A DNA stretch of 64,000 bases from positions 1,550,001 through 1,614,000 of the forward strand of contig NZ_CP095552.1 of NCBI RefSeq assembly GCF_023078355.1. Reading direction: 5' to 3'. The notes under the pieces were generated by a model. It was not told where the DNA came from. It saw nothing but the letters and a program-made list of their open reading frames with translations, and made no database searches. A program made the position numbers and the translations under genes. Source of the stretch: Gordonia hongkongensis (GTDB lineage: Bacteria; Actinomycetota; Actinomycetes; Mycobacteriales; Mycobacteriaceae). Positions 8,381-16,780 of the stretch are shown piece after piece. How positions within the stretch are numbered: the first letter of the stretch is position 1; each line of letters starts with the position of its first letter.

Positions 8381-8407
8381 TTAGCACTCGGAATGAGGGA
8401 GTGCCAA
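8381..8407 (+). promoter_or_regulatory. CIRCE element (HrcA operator) upstream of ruc
   Basis: TTAGCACTC-N9-GAGTGCCAA matches the CIRCE consensus TTAGCACTC-N9-GAGTGCTAA with one mismatch and exact 9-nt spacing. It lies 46 nt before the GTG start of the zinc-ribbon gene. A -10-like TACACT is at 8415-8420. A GGAAT at 8390-8394, 16-17 nt before GGTTAC, also resembles a stress sigma-factor promoter (SigH/SigE type) overlapping the operator. HrcA repression relieved by heat is therefore expected. Confidence 0.8.
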
Positions 8408-8453
8408 AGTCGGTTACACTGGTCATCGTTTACTGACATTCGGAGGTTTCGCG

Positions 8454-8783
8454 GTGCCCACCTACTCGTATGCCTGCACGGAGTGCGACAACAAGTTCGA
8501 CATCGTCCAGTCCTTCTCCGACGACTCGCTGACCGAGTGCCCGCAGTGCGCAGGCCGCCTGCGCAAGCTGTTCAACTCGGTCGGCATCGTGTTCAAGGGC
8601 AGCGGTTTCTACCGCACGGACTCGCGTCCCGGCTCGTCCTCGGACACCTCGACGCTCTCGTCGGACAGCTCGTCGTCGTCGAGCTCCTCGTCGTCGGACA
8701 GCTCGTCGAGCAGCTCCAAGTCGGACTCCGCGAGCTCGTCGTCGTCGACCAAGAGCGAGGCCAAGGCCGCGACTCCCGCCTGA
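8454..8783 (+). CDS. ruc: FmdB-type zinc-ribbon protein, Ruc (redox-regulated chaperone) homologue
   Basis: The protein has 109 residues from GTG 8454, with GGAGG 8 nt upstream. The N-terminal zinc ribbon MPTYSYACTECDNKFD ... TECPQCAGRL carries two CxxC pairs (about residues 8-11 and 28-31). FKGSGFYRTDSR follows, and then a Ser-rich, disordered tail of about 50 residues. Layout and length match M. tuberculosis Rv0991c (Ruc). From the literature, Ruc is a zinc-containing chaperone activated by oxidation that hands aggregation-prone proteins to Hsp70. The upstream CIRCE element and the neighbouring 5-FCL and galU genes agree with that locus. Confidence 0.85.
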   Translation: MPTYSYACTECDNKFDIVQSFSDDSLTECPQCAGRLRKLFNSVGIVFKGSGFYRTDSRPGSSSDTSTLSSDSSSSSSSSSSDSSSSSSKSDSASSSSSTKSEAKAATPA

Positions 8784-8815
8784 CCGGCGTCCCGCCACGA
8801 CGACGTCATAGGCCG

Positions 8816-8850
8816 AACCCGGGCCGGTGTCCCCCGACACCGCCCGGGTT
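8816..8850. terminator. Hairpin between convergent ruc and 5-FCL genes
   Basis: AACCCGGGCCGGTGTC and GACACCGCCCGGGTT pair over about 15 bp with a single bulge and a 4-nt loop. A TTTC follows on the plus strand. It sits between convergent stop codons and so probably serves both genes. Confidence 0.65.
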
Positions 8851-8865
8851 TCGCTGTACCCCGGG

Positions 8866-9444
8866 TCAGCCGAGTCGGCGGAACCCGTCTCCGGGAGTGA
8901 GAGTCCAACCGACCGGGACATCGTGGTCACCGGACGGCAGTGAGTCGACGACCTCGTCGTCATAGACCACGCCGACGAGGTCGGCCGACAAACCGTGCAA
9001 GGTCCGGTCGTAGTATCCGGCGCCGCGTCCGAGCCGCACACCGCTCTTGTCGATAGCGAGCGCCGGGACCAGGATCACCGACGCCGCGCGGATCGCGGTC
9101 ACCCCGACGCGGTCGGTGGTCGGTTCGAGAAGTCCCCAGCGTCCGGGAGCCAGCGAGTCCCGCCCCGTGTACGGCGCCCAGTCCATCGGTGCGGGATCGC
9201 CGTCGGGGACCACCGGGACCAGAACCGACACGCCTCGGTCGACAAGCGCGTCGAGCATCGAATTCGAGCCGGGTTCGGTGCCGACGGGGACATGCGCGGC
9301 GACCGTGACGTCGTATTCGAGCCGGAACGGGCATGAGTACATCCATTCGGCGAGGGCCGCGGCAGACCGGTCCCGCTCGTCGGCGGACCGACGCGATCGT
9401 CGATCCTCGATCTCTTGTCGCAGTTGCTGTTTCAGCGTTGTCAA
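8866..9444 (-). CDS. 5-formyltetrahydrofolate cyclo-ligase
   Basis: The enzyme uses ATP to convert 5-formyl-THF to 5,10-methenyl-THF, salvaging folate in one-carbon metabolism. A TTG start at 9444 (TTG-ACA-ACG-CTG) with AAGGA about 11 nt upstream gives 192 residues and the usual basic helical N-terminus LKQQLRQEIEDRRSRRS. The upstream extension to 9561 lacks family character. The ATP/substrate loop VRLGRGAGYYDRTL (about residues 146-159) is intact, as is the APMDWAPY region. It converges on ruc and is divergent from galU, as in mycobacteria. Confidence 0.88.
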   Translation of the reverse strand: MTTLKQQLRQEIEDRRSRRSADERDRSAAALAEWMYSCPFRLEYDVTVAAHVPVGTEPGSNSMLDALVDRGVSVLVPVVPDGDPAPMDWAPYTGRDSLAPGRWGLLEPTTDRVGVTAIRAASVILVPALAIDKSGVRLGRGAGYYDRTLHGLSADLVGVVYDDEVVDSLPSGDHDVPVGWTLTPGDGFRRLG

Positions 9445-9607
9445 GACCCGACCGTCCTTCGCGTCGTCTCGAGACCGGTGGCATGTGCACCCCGGCCGGG
9501 ACAGCCGGGACGCCCGCACTGTATCCGACCGTCGGAACGAGCGTGGTGAGGTCCCGGTCACCGCCGTCTGTCCGGCCGAGAACCGGCACCTGTCCTAGGG
9601 TGGATTC

Positions 9608-10552
9608 ATGAGTGCGACGGATAAAGCTGGTTTCAGTGAGTACGAAGGTGTACCCAACACTCCGCCGATCCCGCGTACCGCGGTCGTCCCGGCAGCCGGG
9701 TTGGGAACGAGGTTCCTGCCGGCGACCAAGACGGTGCCCAAGGAGTTGCTGCCGGTGGTCGACACCCCCGGCATCGAGCTGGTCGCCGAAGAGGCCAAGG
9801 CGGCCGGCGCCGAGCGTCTGCTCATCGTGACCTCGCCGGGCAAGGACGGCGTGGTCGCCCACTTCGTCGAGGACCTCGTGCTCGAGAACACCCTCGCCAC
9901 GCGTGGCAAGGAGTCGATGCTGGCCAAGGTGCGCAAGGCGCCCAACCTGCTCGAGGTCGCGTCGGTCGTGCAGGAGAAGCCGCTCGGCCTCGGGCACGCG
10001 GTCGGTTGCGTCGAGAGCTACCTCGACGACGACGAGGACGCCGTGGCAGTTCTGCTGCCCGACGACCTGGTGCTACCCGGAGGTGTCCTGGAGGTCATGG
10101 CGCGCACCCGTCAGCGCCGGGGCGGCTCGGTGCTGTGTGCCATCGAGGTCCCCGAAGATCGCATCAGCGCCTACGGCGTCTTCGACGTCGAGCCGCTTCC
10201 CGATGCCAACAACCCGAACGTCATGCGCCTCAAGGGCATGGTCGAGAAGCCCGAACCGCAGGATGCGCCGTCGAATCTGGCCGCCGCGGGTCGCTACATC
10301 CTCGACCGCAAGATCTTCGACGCGCTGCGCCGTATCGAACCCGGCGCCGGTGGCGAACTGCAGCTCACCGACGCCATCGCGCTCCTCATCGAGGAGGGCG
10401 AGCCGGTCCACGTCGTCGTCCACCACGGCACCCGACACGATCTCGGCAACCCCGGCGGCTATCTCAAGGCCGCCGTCGACTTCGCGCTCGACCGCGACGA
10501 CTACGGTCCCGATCTGCGCGAATGGCTCGAGAAGCGTCTCGCCGACGGCTGA
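9608..10552 (+). CDS. galU: UTP--glucose-1-phosphate uridylyltransferase GalU
   Basis: GalU makes UDP-glucose from UTP and glucose 1-phosphate for polysaccharide, glycolipid and trehalose pathways. The 314 residues include the nucleotidyltransferase signature AAGLGTRFLPATKTVPKELL (about residues 32-51), the active-site strand VAVLLPDDLVL (about 143-153) and GGELQLTDAI, which are typical of bacterial GalU. The gene is divergent from 5-FCL and starts the galU-glp-rimJ backbone segment. Confidence 0.95.
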   Translation: MSATDKAGFSEYEGVPNTPPIPRTAVVPAAGLGTRFLPATKTVPKELLPVVDTPGIELVAEEAKAAGAERLLIVTSPGKDGVVAHFVEDLVLENTLATRGKESMLAKVRKAPNLLEVASVVQEKPLGLGHAVGCVESYLDDDEDAVAVLLPDDLVLPGGVLEVMARTRQRRGGSVLCAIEVPEDRISAYGVFDVEPLPDANNPNVMRLKGMVEKPEPQDAPSNLAAAGRYILDRKIFDALRRIEPGAGGELQLTDAIALLIEEGEPVHVVVHHGTRHDLGNPGGYLKAAVDFALDRDDYGPDLREWLEKRLADG

Positions 10553-10609
10553 TTCCGCACGGGTGATCACCGGTCGCATCCGCGCGCCTCGCACGCTGTC
10601 GTGGGCGCG

Positions 10610-10639
10610 CTCGATAACGTTCTCCTGTGTTGTATCGAG
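10610..10639. promoter_or_regulatory. Inverted repeat in galU-glp gap
   Basis: CTCGATA (10610-10616) and TATCGAG (10633-10639) are perfect 7-bp arms separated by 16 nt, 72 nt before the glp start. It could be an operator or a weak hairpin. No regulator can be assigned. Confidence 0.25.
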
Positions 10640-10711
10640 TGCACGACGTGCCGAGCGCTGTCGGCCGCACGTCCCGGTGCACTGACCGGTTGAGACGGGG
10701 AGAGCGGTGAG

Positions 10712-12015
10712 ATGCGGTCTGTCGAAGATCATCTGACGCTGGTGACCGCGGCGGCAGTGGCGCCGCGTCCGGTGCGCGTCGCGATCTCCGAGGCGCAGGG
10801 CCTGATGTGCGCCGAGGAGGTCGTCACCGAGCACCCGATGCCCGGCTTCGACCAGGCGGCCATCGACGGCTACGCGGTGCGTGCGGTCGACGTCGGTCTG
10901 GCCGGGGTGCTCGCACCCGAAGACCTGGAGGACTTCGACGCCAACGGCGCCGAGCTCGTCGACCTCGAACCGGGCGAACCGATGATCGTGTCCCTGCCGG
11001 TGGTCGGCGAGGTCGGGCCGGGCTCGCGGACACCGACGCGGCTGCAACCGCGTCAGGCGGTGCGCGTCGAGACCGGGGCCCCGATGCCGACGCTCGCCGA
11101 CGCCGTGGTCCCGTTGCGCTGGACCGACGGTGGCGACCAGAAGGTCAAGATCGGACACGGCGTCGAGAGCGGCAACTACGTCCGGCGGGTCGGCGACGAC
11201 GTGCAGCCGGGCGATGTCGCGGTCCGCGCGGGCTCGATCATCGGCCCGGCCCAGGTCGGGCTGCTCGCCGCGGTCGGTCAGGCACGCGTGATGGTGCACC
11301 CGCGCCCGCGCCTGTCGGTCATCTCGGTGGGCAGTGAGCTCGTCGACATCGACCGCACACCCGGTCCCGGTCAGATCTACGACGTCAACAGCTACGCGCT
11401 GGCCGCTGCCGCCCGCGACGCCGGCGCCGACGTGAACCGCGTCGGCATCGCCGAGCGCGAGGCGTCGCGGATGCGGGAGGTCGTCGAGGCGCAGCTCATC
11501 CGCTCCGAGATCGTGGTCATCTGCGGTGCGGTGGGGGAAGTGCGTCGACCGCTGTTGCCGACGCCCTCGCCGACCTCGGCGACCTGGAGATCGTGCGCGT
11601 GGCGATGCACCCCGGGTCGGTCCAGGGCTTCGGGCGCCTCGGACGCGACGAGGTGCCGACGTTCCTGCTCCCCGCCAACCCGGTGAGCGCTCTGGTGACC
11701 TTCGAGGTGATGGTCCGGCCGCTCATCCGGATCGCGCTGGGCAAAAGGCAACCGATGCGGCGGATCATCAAGGCGCGCACCATCGGACCGATCGCGTCGG
11801 TGCGCGGCCGCAAGGGTTACCTGCGTGGGCAGCTGATGCGGGACGAACGGTCGGGGGACTACCTGGTGCAGGTGCTCGGCGCCTCACCGACCGGGTCGTC
11901 GCACCTGCTCGCCGAACTCGCCGAGGCGAACTGCCTGATCATGGTCGACCCCGATGTCGAGGAGATGGGCACGGGCGACGAGGTCGAAGTGGCGTTCCTC
12001 GCACAGCGCGGGTGA
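10712..12015 (+). CDS. glp: Gephyrin-like molybdotransferase Glp/MoeA, interrupted by a -1 frameshift
   Basis: MoeA proteins insert molybdate into adenylated molybdopterin. In Corynebacterium the Glp paralogue also binds FtsZ and the membrane receptor GlpR to coordinate division. Residues 1-274 read well (EEVVTEHPMPGFDQAAIDGY, SVISVGSELVDIDRTPGPGQ, EIVVICGAVG). After the G5 run at 11533-11537 the frame is lost. The remaining ~158 residues (DLEIVRVAMHPGSVQGFGRL, VPTFLLPANPVSALVTFEVM, ending FLAQRG) continue in the next frame to 12015. One extra G restores a normal ~434-residue protein with ...GAVGGSAST.... The cause may be a sequencing indel, a true inactivating mutation or, less likely, slippage on the G run. 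rimJ and glpR downstream fit the Glp identity. Confidence 0.85.
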
Positions 12016-12067
12016 CCCCTGCTGAGCAAGCAACGAACGAGCGCGTCGAGGTCGAGGCGCCCACCTC

Positions 12068-12139
12068 CGCTGGTTGAGCCGGCACCGAGCGGAGCGAGGC
12101 CGCACCCCCGCTGGTTGAGCCGGCACCGAGCGTAGCGAG
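12068..12139. repeat. Two tandem copies of a 31-bp GGTTGAGCCGGCACCGAGCG repeat (family R2)
   Basis: Copies at 12068-12098 and 12109-12139 differ by one base and have a 41-bp period. Each begins GCTGGTTGAGCCGGCACCGA. They lie between the co-directional glp and rimJ genes and are unrelated in sequence to family R1. Confidence 0.75.
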
Positions 12140-12217
12140 GAGCCGAGTCGAAGCCACCCTCGTTCGAGATACAGGTCTCATGCCGACTCGGGTGTGACAG
12201 CGCATAAACTTCTTCTC

Positions 12218-12874
12218 GTGTTCAGGTGGTTGAGCGGCAGTCAGGGAAGTCCGGGATGGCCGGCCACCCTCGGGCCGCTGCGCACCCGGACCGGCACGGT
12301 CACCCTGCGGCCCGTGAAGGTGCGGGATGCCAGGACGTGGAGCGAGTTGCGGATCCGCAACCAGAACGCCCTGTTGCCCTGGGAACCGACGGGTGTCGGA
12401 AGCTGGGCTGAACGCCATCAGCCCGGGTCGTGGCCGCCGCTGTTCGCGGTGCTGAAGTCGGAGGCCAAACGAGGTGCGCTGCTCCCGTTCGTGATCGAAC
12501 TCGACGGCCGCTACGTCGGGCAGCTGACGGTCGGCAACATCCAACGCGGCGCGGTGCGGACCGCGTGGATCGGCTACTGGGTCGACTCGGCCGTCGCCGG
12601 CAACGGCATCGCGACCGCCGCGGTGGCACTCGGGGTCGACCACTGCTTCGGGGCCGTCGGCCTGCACCGGCTCGACGCGACGGTCCAGCCCGCCAACGAG
12701 GCATCGCAGAAGGTGTTGACCAACATCGGATTCCGGCAAGAAGGTCTGCTGCAGCGGTACATGGACGTCAACAAACGCTGGCGTGACCACATGCTGTTCG
12801 CGCTCACGGCCGAGGAGGTCGTCGGCAGTGCCGCCGAGGCGCTCGTCCGGGCGGGTCGTGCGTCGTTCCACTGA
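12218..12874 (+). CDS. rimJ: GNAT acetyltransferase, RimJ-type
   Basis: This is a RimJ/RimL-type N-acetyltransferase, conserved next to moeA/glp in Mycobacteriales. GTG 12218 gives 218 residues beginning VFRWLSGSQGSPGWPATLGPL. An in-frame GTG at 12194 is possible. TAAACT at 12205-12210 ends 7 nt before GTG 12218, which suggests a leaderless mRNA starting at that codon. Domain signs include GYWVDSAVAGNGIATAAVAL (motif A, about residues 126-145), LHRLDATVQPANEASQKVL and GFRQEGLLQRYMDVN (motif B). The substrate is probably a ribosomal or other protein N-terminus, but this is inferred from the family only. Confidence 0.87.
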   Translation: MFRWLSGSQGSPGWPATLGPLRTRTGTVTLRPVKVRDARTWSELRIRNQNALLPWEPTGVGSWAERHQPGSWPPLFAVLKSEAKRGALLPFVIELDGRYVGQLTVGNIQRGAVRTAWIGYWVDSAVAGNGIATAAVALGVDHCFGAVGLHRLDATVQPANEASQKVLTNIGFRQEGLLQRYMDVNKRWRDHMLFALTAEEVVGSAAEALVRAGRASFH

Positions 12875-12918
12875 CCCTCCGCTGGCGATACGGCGGTCGC
12901 CCTGAGTTCGCGGCGGCG

Positions 12919-13698
12919 TCACCGCCCGGTTTCGACCGGGAAATCCCGTGCGCGCATTTCGGTTTCGATCGCGGCGCGCGTCCGGAGGTACGAACTCGTC
13001 CGTATCGAGTCGTCGGCGGTGTACAGCGACGGCATGAAGGTCGCACCTCGCTGATCACGATGTGCACCATCGGCTCCCGCCTGTAGCAGGGCGAGGCAGT
13101 GGTCGATGTTGAGTACGTCGGCCGCGGTGAACAGCGGTGTCCGGCCGGCCAGGGGCTGCACGGAGTCGAGGTCGGCGCCGCGGTCGATCAGCAGGCGCAA
13201 CGCATCGTCGCGACGATGGCGCACCGCGGTGTGGACCACGTTGCCGCCGATCCGGTCGGATGCCTCGACCAGTCCCGCGTCGAACTCGATCAGGGTGCGG
13301 AAGGCAGCGAAACGGTCGAGCAACACGCTGTAGGCAACTGCGTTGTATCGGCCGGCGCCGGGGAGATGCGGGTCGGCGCCCGCCTGCAGCAATGCCGCCA
13401 CCGCGCCCGGTGGTTCGAACTCCACTGCCCACTGCAGCGGCGCTATGTCCACGCGGCGCGGGTCGGTGTCCGGATCACCGCCGTGTTCGTGGAGGTCAGC
13501 GCCCTGTGCGAGAAGGGATTCGATCTGCGCCCGGTCGTCCCGCCGGGCGGCGTCGAGTAATCGAACGGTGGGGGCGGTGAAGTAGTCGGCCGCGTCCACG
13601 CGCGTCGAGACGACCTCGGCGATCCACCCGCACCCGGCGACCGCGCACGCCGACATCGCTGTCGCGAACAACGCAATCAGTCTTCTCATCCGCACCAC
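12919..13698 (-). CDS. Ankyrin-repeat lipoprotein
   Basis: The protein has about 259 residues from GTG 13698, with GAAGGGA upstream; in-frame GTG 13695 and ATG 13689 are alternatives. A basic N-terminus and hydrophobic core end in the lipobox AVAGC, so the protein is predicted to be lipidated and exposed outside the cytoplasmic membrane. At least four ankyrin-like units follow: LLDAARRDDRAQIESLLAQG, PLQWAVEFE...LLQAGADP, VVHTAVRHRRDDALRLLIDR and TPLFTAADVLNIDHCLALLQ. Ankyrin repeats mediate protein binding. The partner is unknown and no toxin or operon mate is adjacent. An exported ankyrin protein is uncommon in this group. Confidence 0.8.
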   Translation of the reverse strand: MVRMRRLIALFATAMSACAVAGCGWIAEVVSTRVDAADYFTAPTVRLLDAARRDDRAQIESLLAQGADLHEHGGDPDTDPRRVDIAPLQWAVEFEPPGAVAALLQAGADPHLPGAGRYNAVAYSVLLDRFAAFRTLIEFDAGLVEASDRIGGNVVHTAVRHRRDDALRLLIDRGADLDSVQPLAGRTPLFTAADVLNIDHCLALLQAGADGAHRDQRGATFMPSLYTADDSIRTSSYLRTRAAIETEMRARDFPVETGR

Positions 13699-13778
13699 GA
13701 TCGTCCCTTCACGGCACTTGAACGATGTCCGATTTGTACGATAGTCCGCGCCGGCTCGCCGACGCATAGGCTCTTCGC

Positions 13779-14444
13779 ATGACCGAGCACACCGACCATC
13801 TCGAGATCGTCGTCCGTGGCTCCGCCCGCGGGCGCTACCGGCCCGAACGCGGGATCATCCACCTCGCCGTGCGAGTGGAGGGTGCGGACAAGTCGGCCGT
13901 CTACACGCGGGCGGTCGAGGTCCACGCAGACCTGACGCGCGCGCTGACCGATCACGAGACGGCCGGCGCGGTGGCCCGCTGGTCCGCCGATTCGGTCCGG
14001 GTGTACTCGTACCGCCCGTACTCGGAGACCGGCGATCTACGAGACCCGGTCTACAACACGCGTATTCGCGTCGAAGCGGAGTTCGTCGACTTCGAGCGGC
14101 TGTCGGAGTTCATCGACGTCTGGGCGTCGGTCGACGCCGTCGAGATCGGTGACGTCGACTGGGACCTCCGCGCGGAGACCCGGCGGGACCGCGAACGGGA
14201 GCTGCGTCGTGCCGCGGTCGACGACGCGATCGTCAAGGCACAGGCCTACTCCGACGCGGTGGGCCGGGGGCCGGTGACTCCCGTCCTCCTGTCCGATCCG
14301 GACATGGCGCCGCGGGTGCCGCAGGCATCTCGCCGGGCCATGCCGATGGCGGTCGCGGCCGGCCCGCCCCCGCCGTCACTGGAACTGCGGACCGACGACA
14401 TCGAGATCGGCGTCGCGGTCGACGCGCGCTTCCGCACGGCCTGA
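13779..14444 (+). CDS. SIMPL domain protein (DUF541)
   Basis: The protein has 221 residues and no signal peptide. It has the SIMPL/DUF541 pattern: an N-terminal strand VVRGSARGRYRPERGIIHLA, a central YRPYSETGDLRDPVYNTRIR region, and the helix LRRAAVDDAIVKAQAYSDAV before a C-terminal strand (ELRTDDIEIGVAVDARF). Family members are named for interaction with mouse pelle-like kinase and are usually periplasmic in other bacteria. The function here is unknown. It lies between the ankyrin lipoprotein (divergent) and glpR (same strand). Confidence 0.8.
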   Translation: MTEHTDHLEIVVRGSARGRYRPERGIIHLAVRVEGADKSAVYTRAVEVHADLTRALTDHETAGAVARWSADSVRVYSYRPYSETGDLRDPVYNTRIRVEAEFVDFERLSEFIDVWASVDAVEIGDVDWDLRAETRRDRERELRRAAVDDAIVKAQAYSDAVGRGPVTPVLLSDPDMAPRVPQASRRAMPMAVAAGPPPPSLELRTDDIEIGVAVDARFRTA

Positions 14445-14592
14445 CCCGCTTCTGCTGCCGGTGTTGCTGAGAGGCGCGTGTGAAACCACGCCGATTCGGT
14501 TGTCCCACGGCGCGTCTACCCGGGCGTGACTGCTCGCAGCCCTAGATTGTGGAGTGGCCTCGTGTGACCAGAGTGAATGAAGGGAGAGTCGC

Positions 14593-15881
14593 ATGCCCAA
14601 CTCCGTACTGTGGGTCTGTCTCGTCGCGGTCTGGCTCTTCGTGCTGGTCCCGATGGTCATCAAGGGACGCCCGCAGATCCTGAAGTCCACCGATGCGGCA
14701 CGGAAGACGCGACTGCTGCATCGCGGAGGATCGCGTGCCACGACCGCGACGAAGAACCGCCGCCGGTCGTCGGCGCGTCACCCGCACGATCCGTCCTGGA
14801 AGTCCTCGCGCCGCAGCGCCACCGCGACGCTCGAGGCCGACGCCGACGCCGAGAACGATGTCGACGCCGAGAAGGCCAAGCCTTCGACCCGACGTGCCGG
14901 CAGCGCGAAGGTCGAGAAGCCGACGGTCGAATCCTTGGAGGACACCGACTTCGAGACGGTGGACGCGGCTTCAGACGACGACTCGGTGAACGGTGACATC
15001 TCCGCCGACGCCGACGCGGACACCGACCGGGACCTCGATGCGGAGTCCGACGACGAGGCGACCGCCGACGCAGAAACGGACAGCACCACCGCCGCCGAGG
15101 TCGATGACACCGACGAGCTCGACAACGAGTACGAGGACGACTTCGCCGACGTCGACGGAGAAGTCGAGAACGGCGAGCTCGAGGACGCCGAGTTCGAAGA
15201 CGCCGAATACGACGACGACGCCGAATACGGGGACGACTCCGAATACGAGGACGCGACAGACCAACTCGACGAGGACGAGTACGACGACTACGCCCGCGGG
15301 TCGCGTCACACCGAATCGTCGTCGGCTCCAGTCGCGGAGTCCGAGGAGGATGCCGCCGACGACGCCGCCGACACCGACCTCGACGAGGTGGCCGACAGCC
15401 GCCCGGCGGCGCGGACGGCGAGCAGCCGGCGGACGGGGCGCAGTGTCTACTCGTCGGAGAAGGAACGCGAGCTCAAATACCGCGAACGCCAACGGGTCAC
15501 GGTGGGTCTGTTCGTGCTGGTGCTGTTGTCGGTCGTGGCCGGCGTCGTCGTCGGGACGCCCGGCTGGGTGGCCACCGGCGTCCTCGGCCTGCTACTGGTC
15601 GGCTACCTCGCGTACCTGCGGCGCGCGGTGAAGACGGAGCAGCAGATCCGGGCACAGCGACTCGCCCGTGCCAAGCGGTCGGCGCGCGCCGAGGAGGAGC
15701 GTCGTCGACGCGCCGCCGCGGTTCCGGAGTTCGCCGCCGCCCCGCCCCTCCGCGACTTCGGCGACCAGGTGGCGCAACGGTTCTCGAGATCGACGACGAA
15801 GATCCCGTGTTCGATCACATCCCGCCGTTCCAGCGTCGACGGATGGACCGCGAGGACCTGCAGTACCGCCGCGTCGGCTGA
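14593..15881 (+). CDS. glpR: GlpR/SepX-like membrane receptor, C-terminal frameshift
   Basis: GlpR is the membrane partner of Glp in corynebacterial division and polar growth. The N-terminal TM helix SVLWVCLVAVWLFVLVPMVI (about residues 4-23) is followed by a basic loop, a very acidic Asp/Glu-rich linker (about 75-270) and two C-terminal TM helices (about 300-340), then a basic helix. The frame in use at 14593 continues to 15972 through a 16-17-bp terminator hairpin and into the opposing gene, which is implausible. Adding one G near 15768 restores VLEIDDEDPVFDHIPPFQ and the ending DLQYRRVG with a stop at 15879-15881. I therefore place the true end at 15881 and infer a single-base loss. Confidence 0.75.
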
Positions 15882-15912
15882 CTCGTCGAGAGCACTTCGG
15901 CAGCAGATCCGT

Positions 15913-15949
15913 TCAGCAGTGGGTGTCGCCCGGCGACACCCACTGCTGA
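15913..15949. terminator. Strong bidirectional terminator after glpR
   Basis: A perfect 17-bp stem has arms beginning TCAGCAGTGGGTGTCGC (15913-15929) and GCGACACCCACTGCTGA (15933-15949) with a 3-nt loop. It lies between glpR and the convergent gene ending at 15962. Confidence 0.8.
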
Positions 15950-15961
15950 CGCGTTGGGGGC

Positions 15962-16696
15962 CTACTTGGTGAGTGCCGGCTTGCCATGCGCATCGAGCCA
16001 CGCCTGACCGGCTTTCGCGGCCCGCGACAGTGCGAAACGTTCGCCGAGGTACGTCGCCGGGGCCCCGATCACGGGGATGTAGGCCAGCATGCGGAAAAAG
16101 GCCATCGGTTGCGGACGCTTCTCGAACTCGTCGTCGACGGCGCGAAGCAACTTCGCCGCATCCCAGATCGCGGCGAACAGCGACTTCTCCCGCTCCTTGG
16201 GTTCGGACGGTAGGGATTTGCCGGACTCGGCGGTGACATCGGGGTTCGTGAGGTCCCGTTTGCACAGCACCGACGCCAGCAACTGCACCTGTCGCTTGCG
16301 ATCGGTGACGTCGTACTCCCGGGCGATCGCGACCAGCACCATGGCCTGATTGGCGAACCCGAGATAGGGCGTGATCGGCAGACGCTTCGCCCACACCCCG
16401 AAGACGCCCGGGAACGCCACGGCGCCGGTGTTCAGGGTGCCGATCCGGGTCACCCACCAGCTCGCGCGCTTGTGCATCGACCGCTCGGACCAGCCCTTCG
16501 TGCCGGGCCACTCCGCGACGTCGAGCAGCTTCGACGCAGCGTGCTGAGCCTGCTGCAGGCGCGAGTCGGAATGGTCGTCATCGTGGAAGGTGTGGCCCTT
16601 CAAACCGAGCGGATCGCGCTCGGCGAGGGCATCGAGCACCGGGTTGATCACCCCCACGACATTGTCGAGAACACCGGCCAACTGCTGATCAGACAT
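15962..16696 (-). CDS. Conserved hypothetical protein, possibly EcsC-like
   Basis: The protein has 244 residues from ATG 16696 (a GTG at 16705 is also in frame). It is mainly helical with two weakly hydrophobic segments: GTLNTGAVAFPGVFGVWAKR (about residues 88-107) with PYLGFANQAMVLVAIAREYD next, and AFFRMLAYIPVIGAPATYLG (about 200-219). The middle segment distantly recalls EcsC-family proteins, but the match is too weak to name it. It lies immediately 5' of the divergent tRNA-Ala gene. Confidence 0.6.
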   Translation of the reverse strand: MSDQQLAGVLDNVVGVINPVLDALAERDPLGLKGHTFHDDDHSDSRLQQAQHAASKLLDVAEWPGTKGWSERSMHKRASWWVTRIGTLNTGAVAFPGVFGVWAKRLPITPYLGFANQAMVLVAIAREYDVTDRKRQVQLLASVLCKRDLTNPDVTAESGKSLPSEPKEREKSLFAAIWDAAKLLRAVDDEFEKRPQPMAFFRMLAYIPVIGAPATYLGERFALSRAAKAGQAWLDAHGKPALTK

Positions 16697-16780
16697 CTGA
16701 GGCACCCGACCAGCCTAGCCGTTTGGGAGTCGGCGGCCCCGGGCTGATAAAGTGGCTCGCGGTTGGTCGCAAGGCCTCCC

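Noticed and set aside
11530..11545. Programmed frameshifting in glp
   Set aside because: No stimulatory stem or conserved slippery heptamer is evident, and homologues (from memory) read through in one frame; a sequencing or true indel is simpler.
14971..15492. Val-rich open frame antisense to the acidic linker of glpR
   Set aside because: The GAC/GAG-rich linker automatically yields GTC/CTC (Val/Leu) on the other strand; no start signal or domain is seen.
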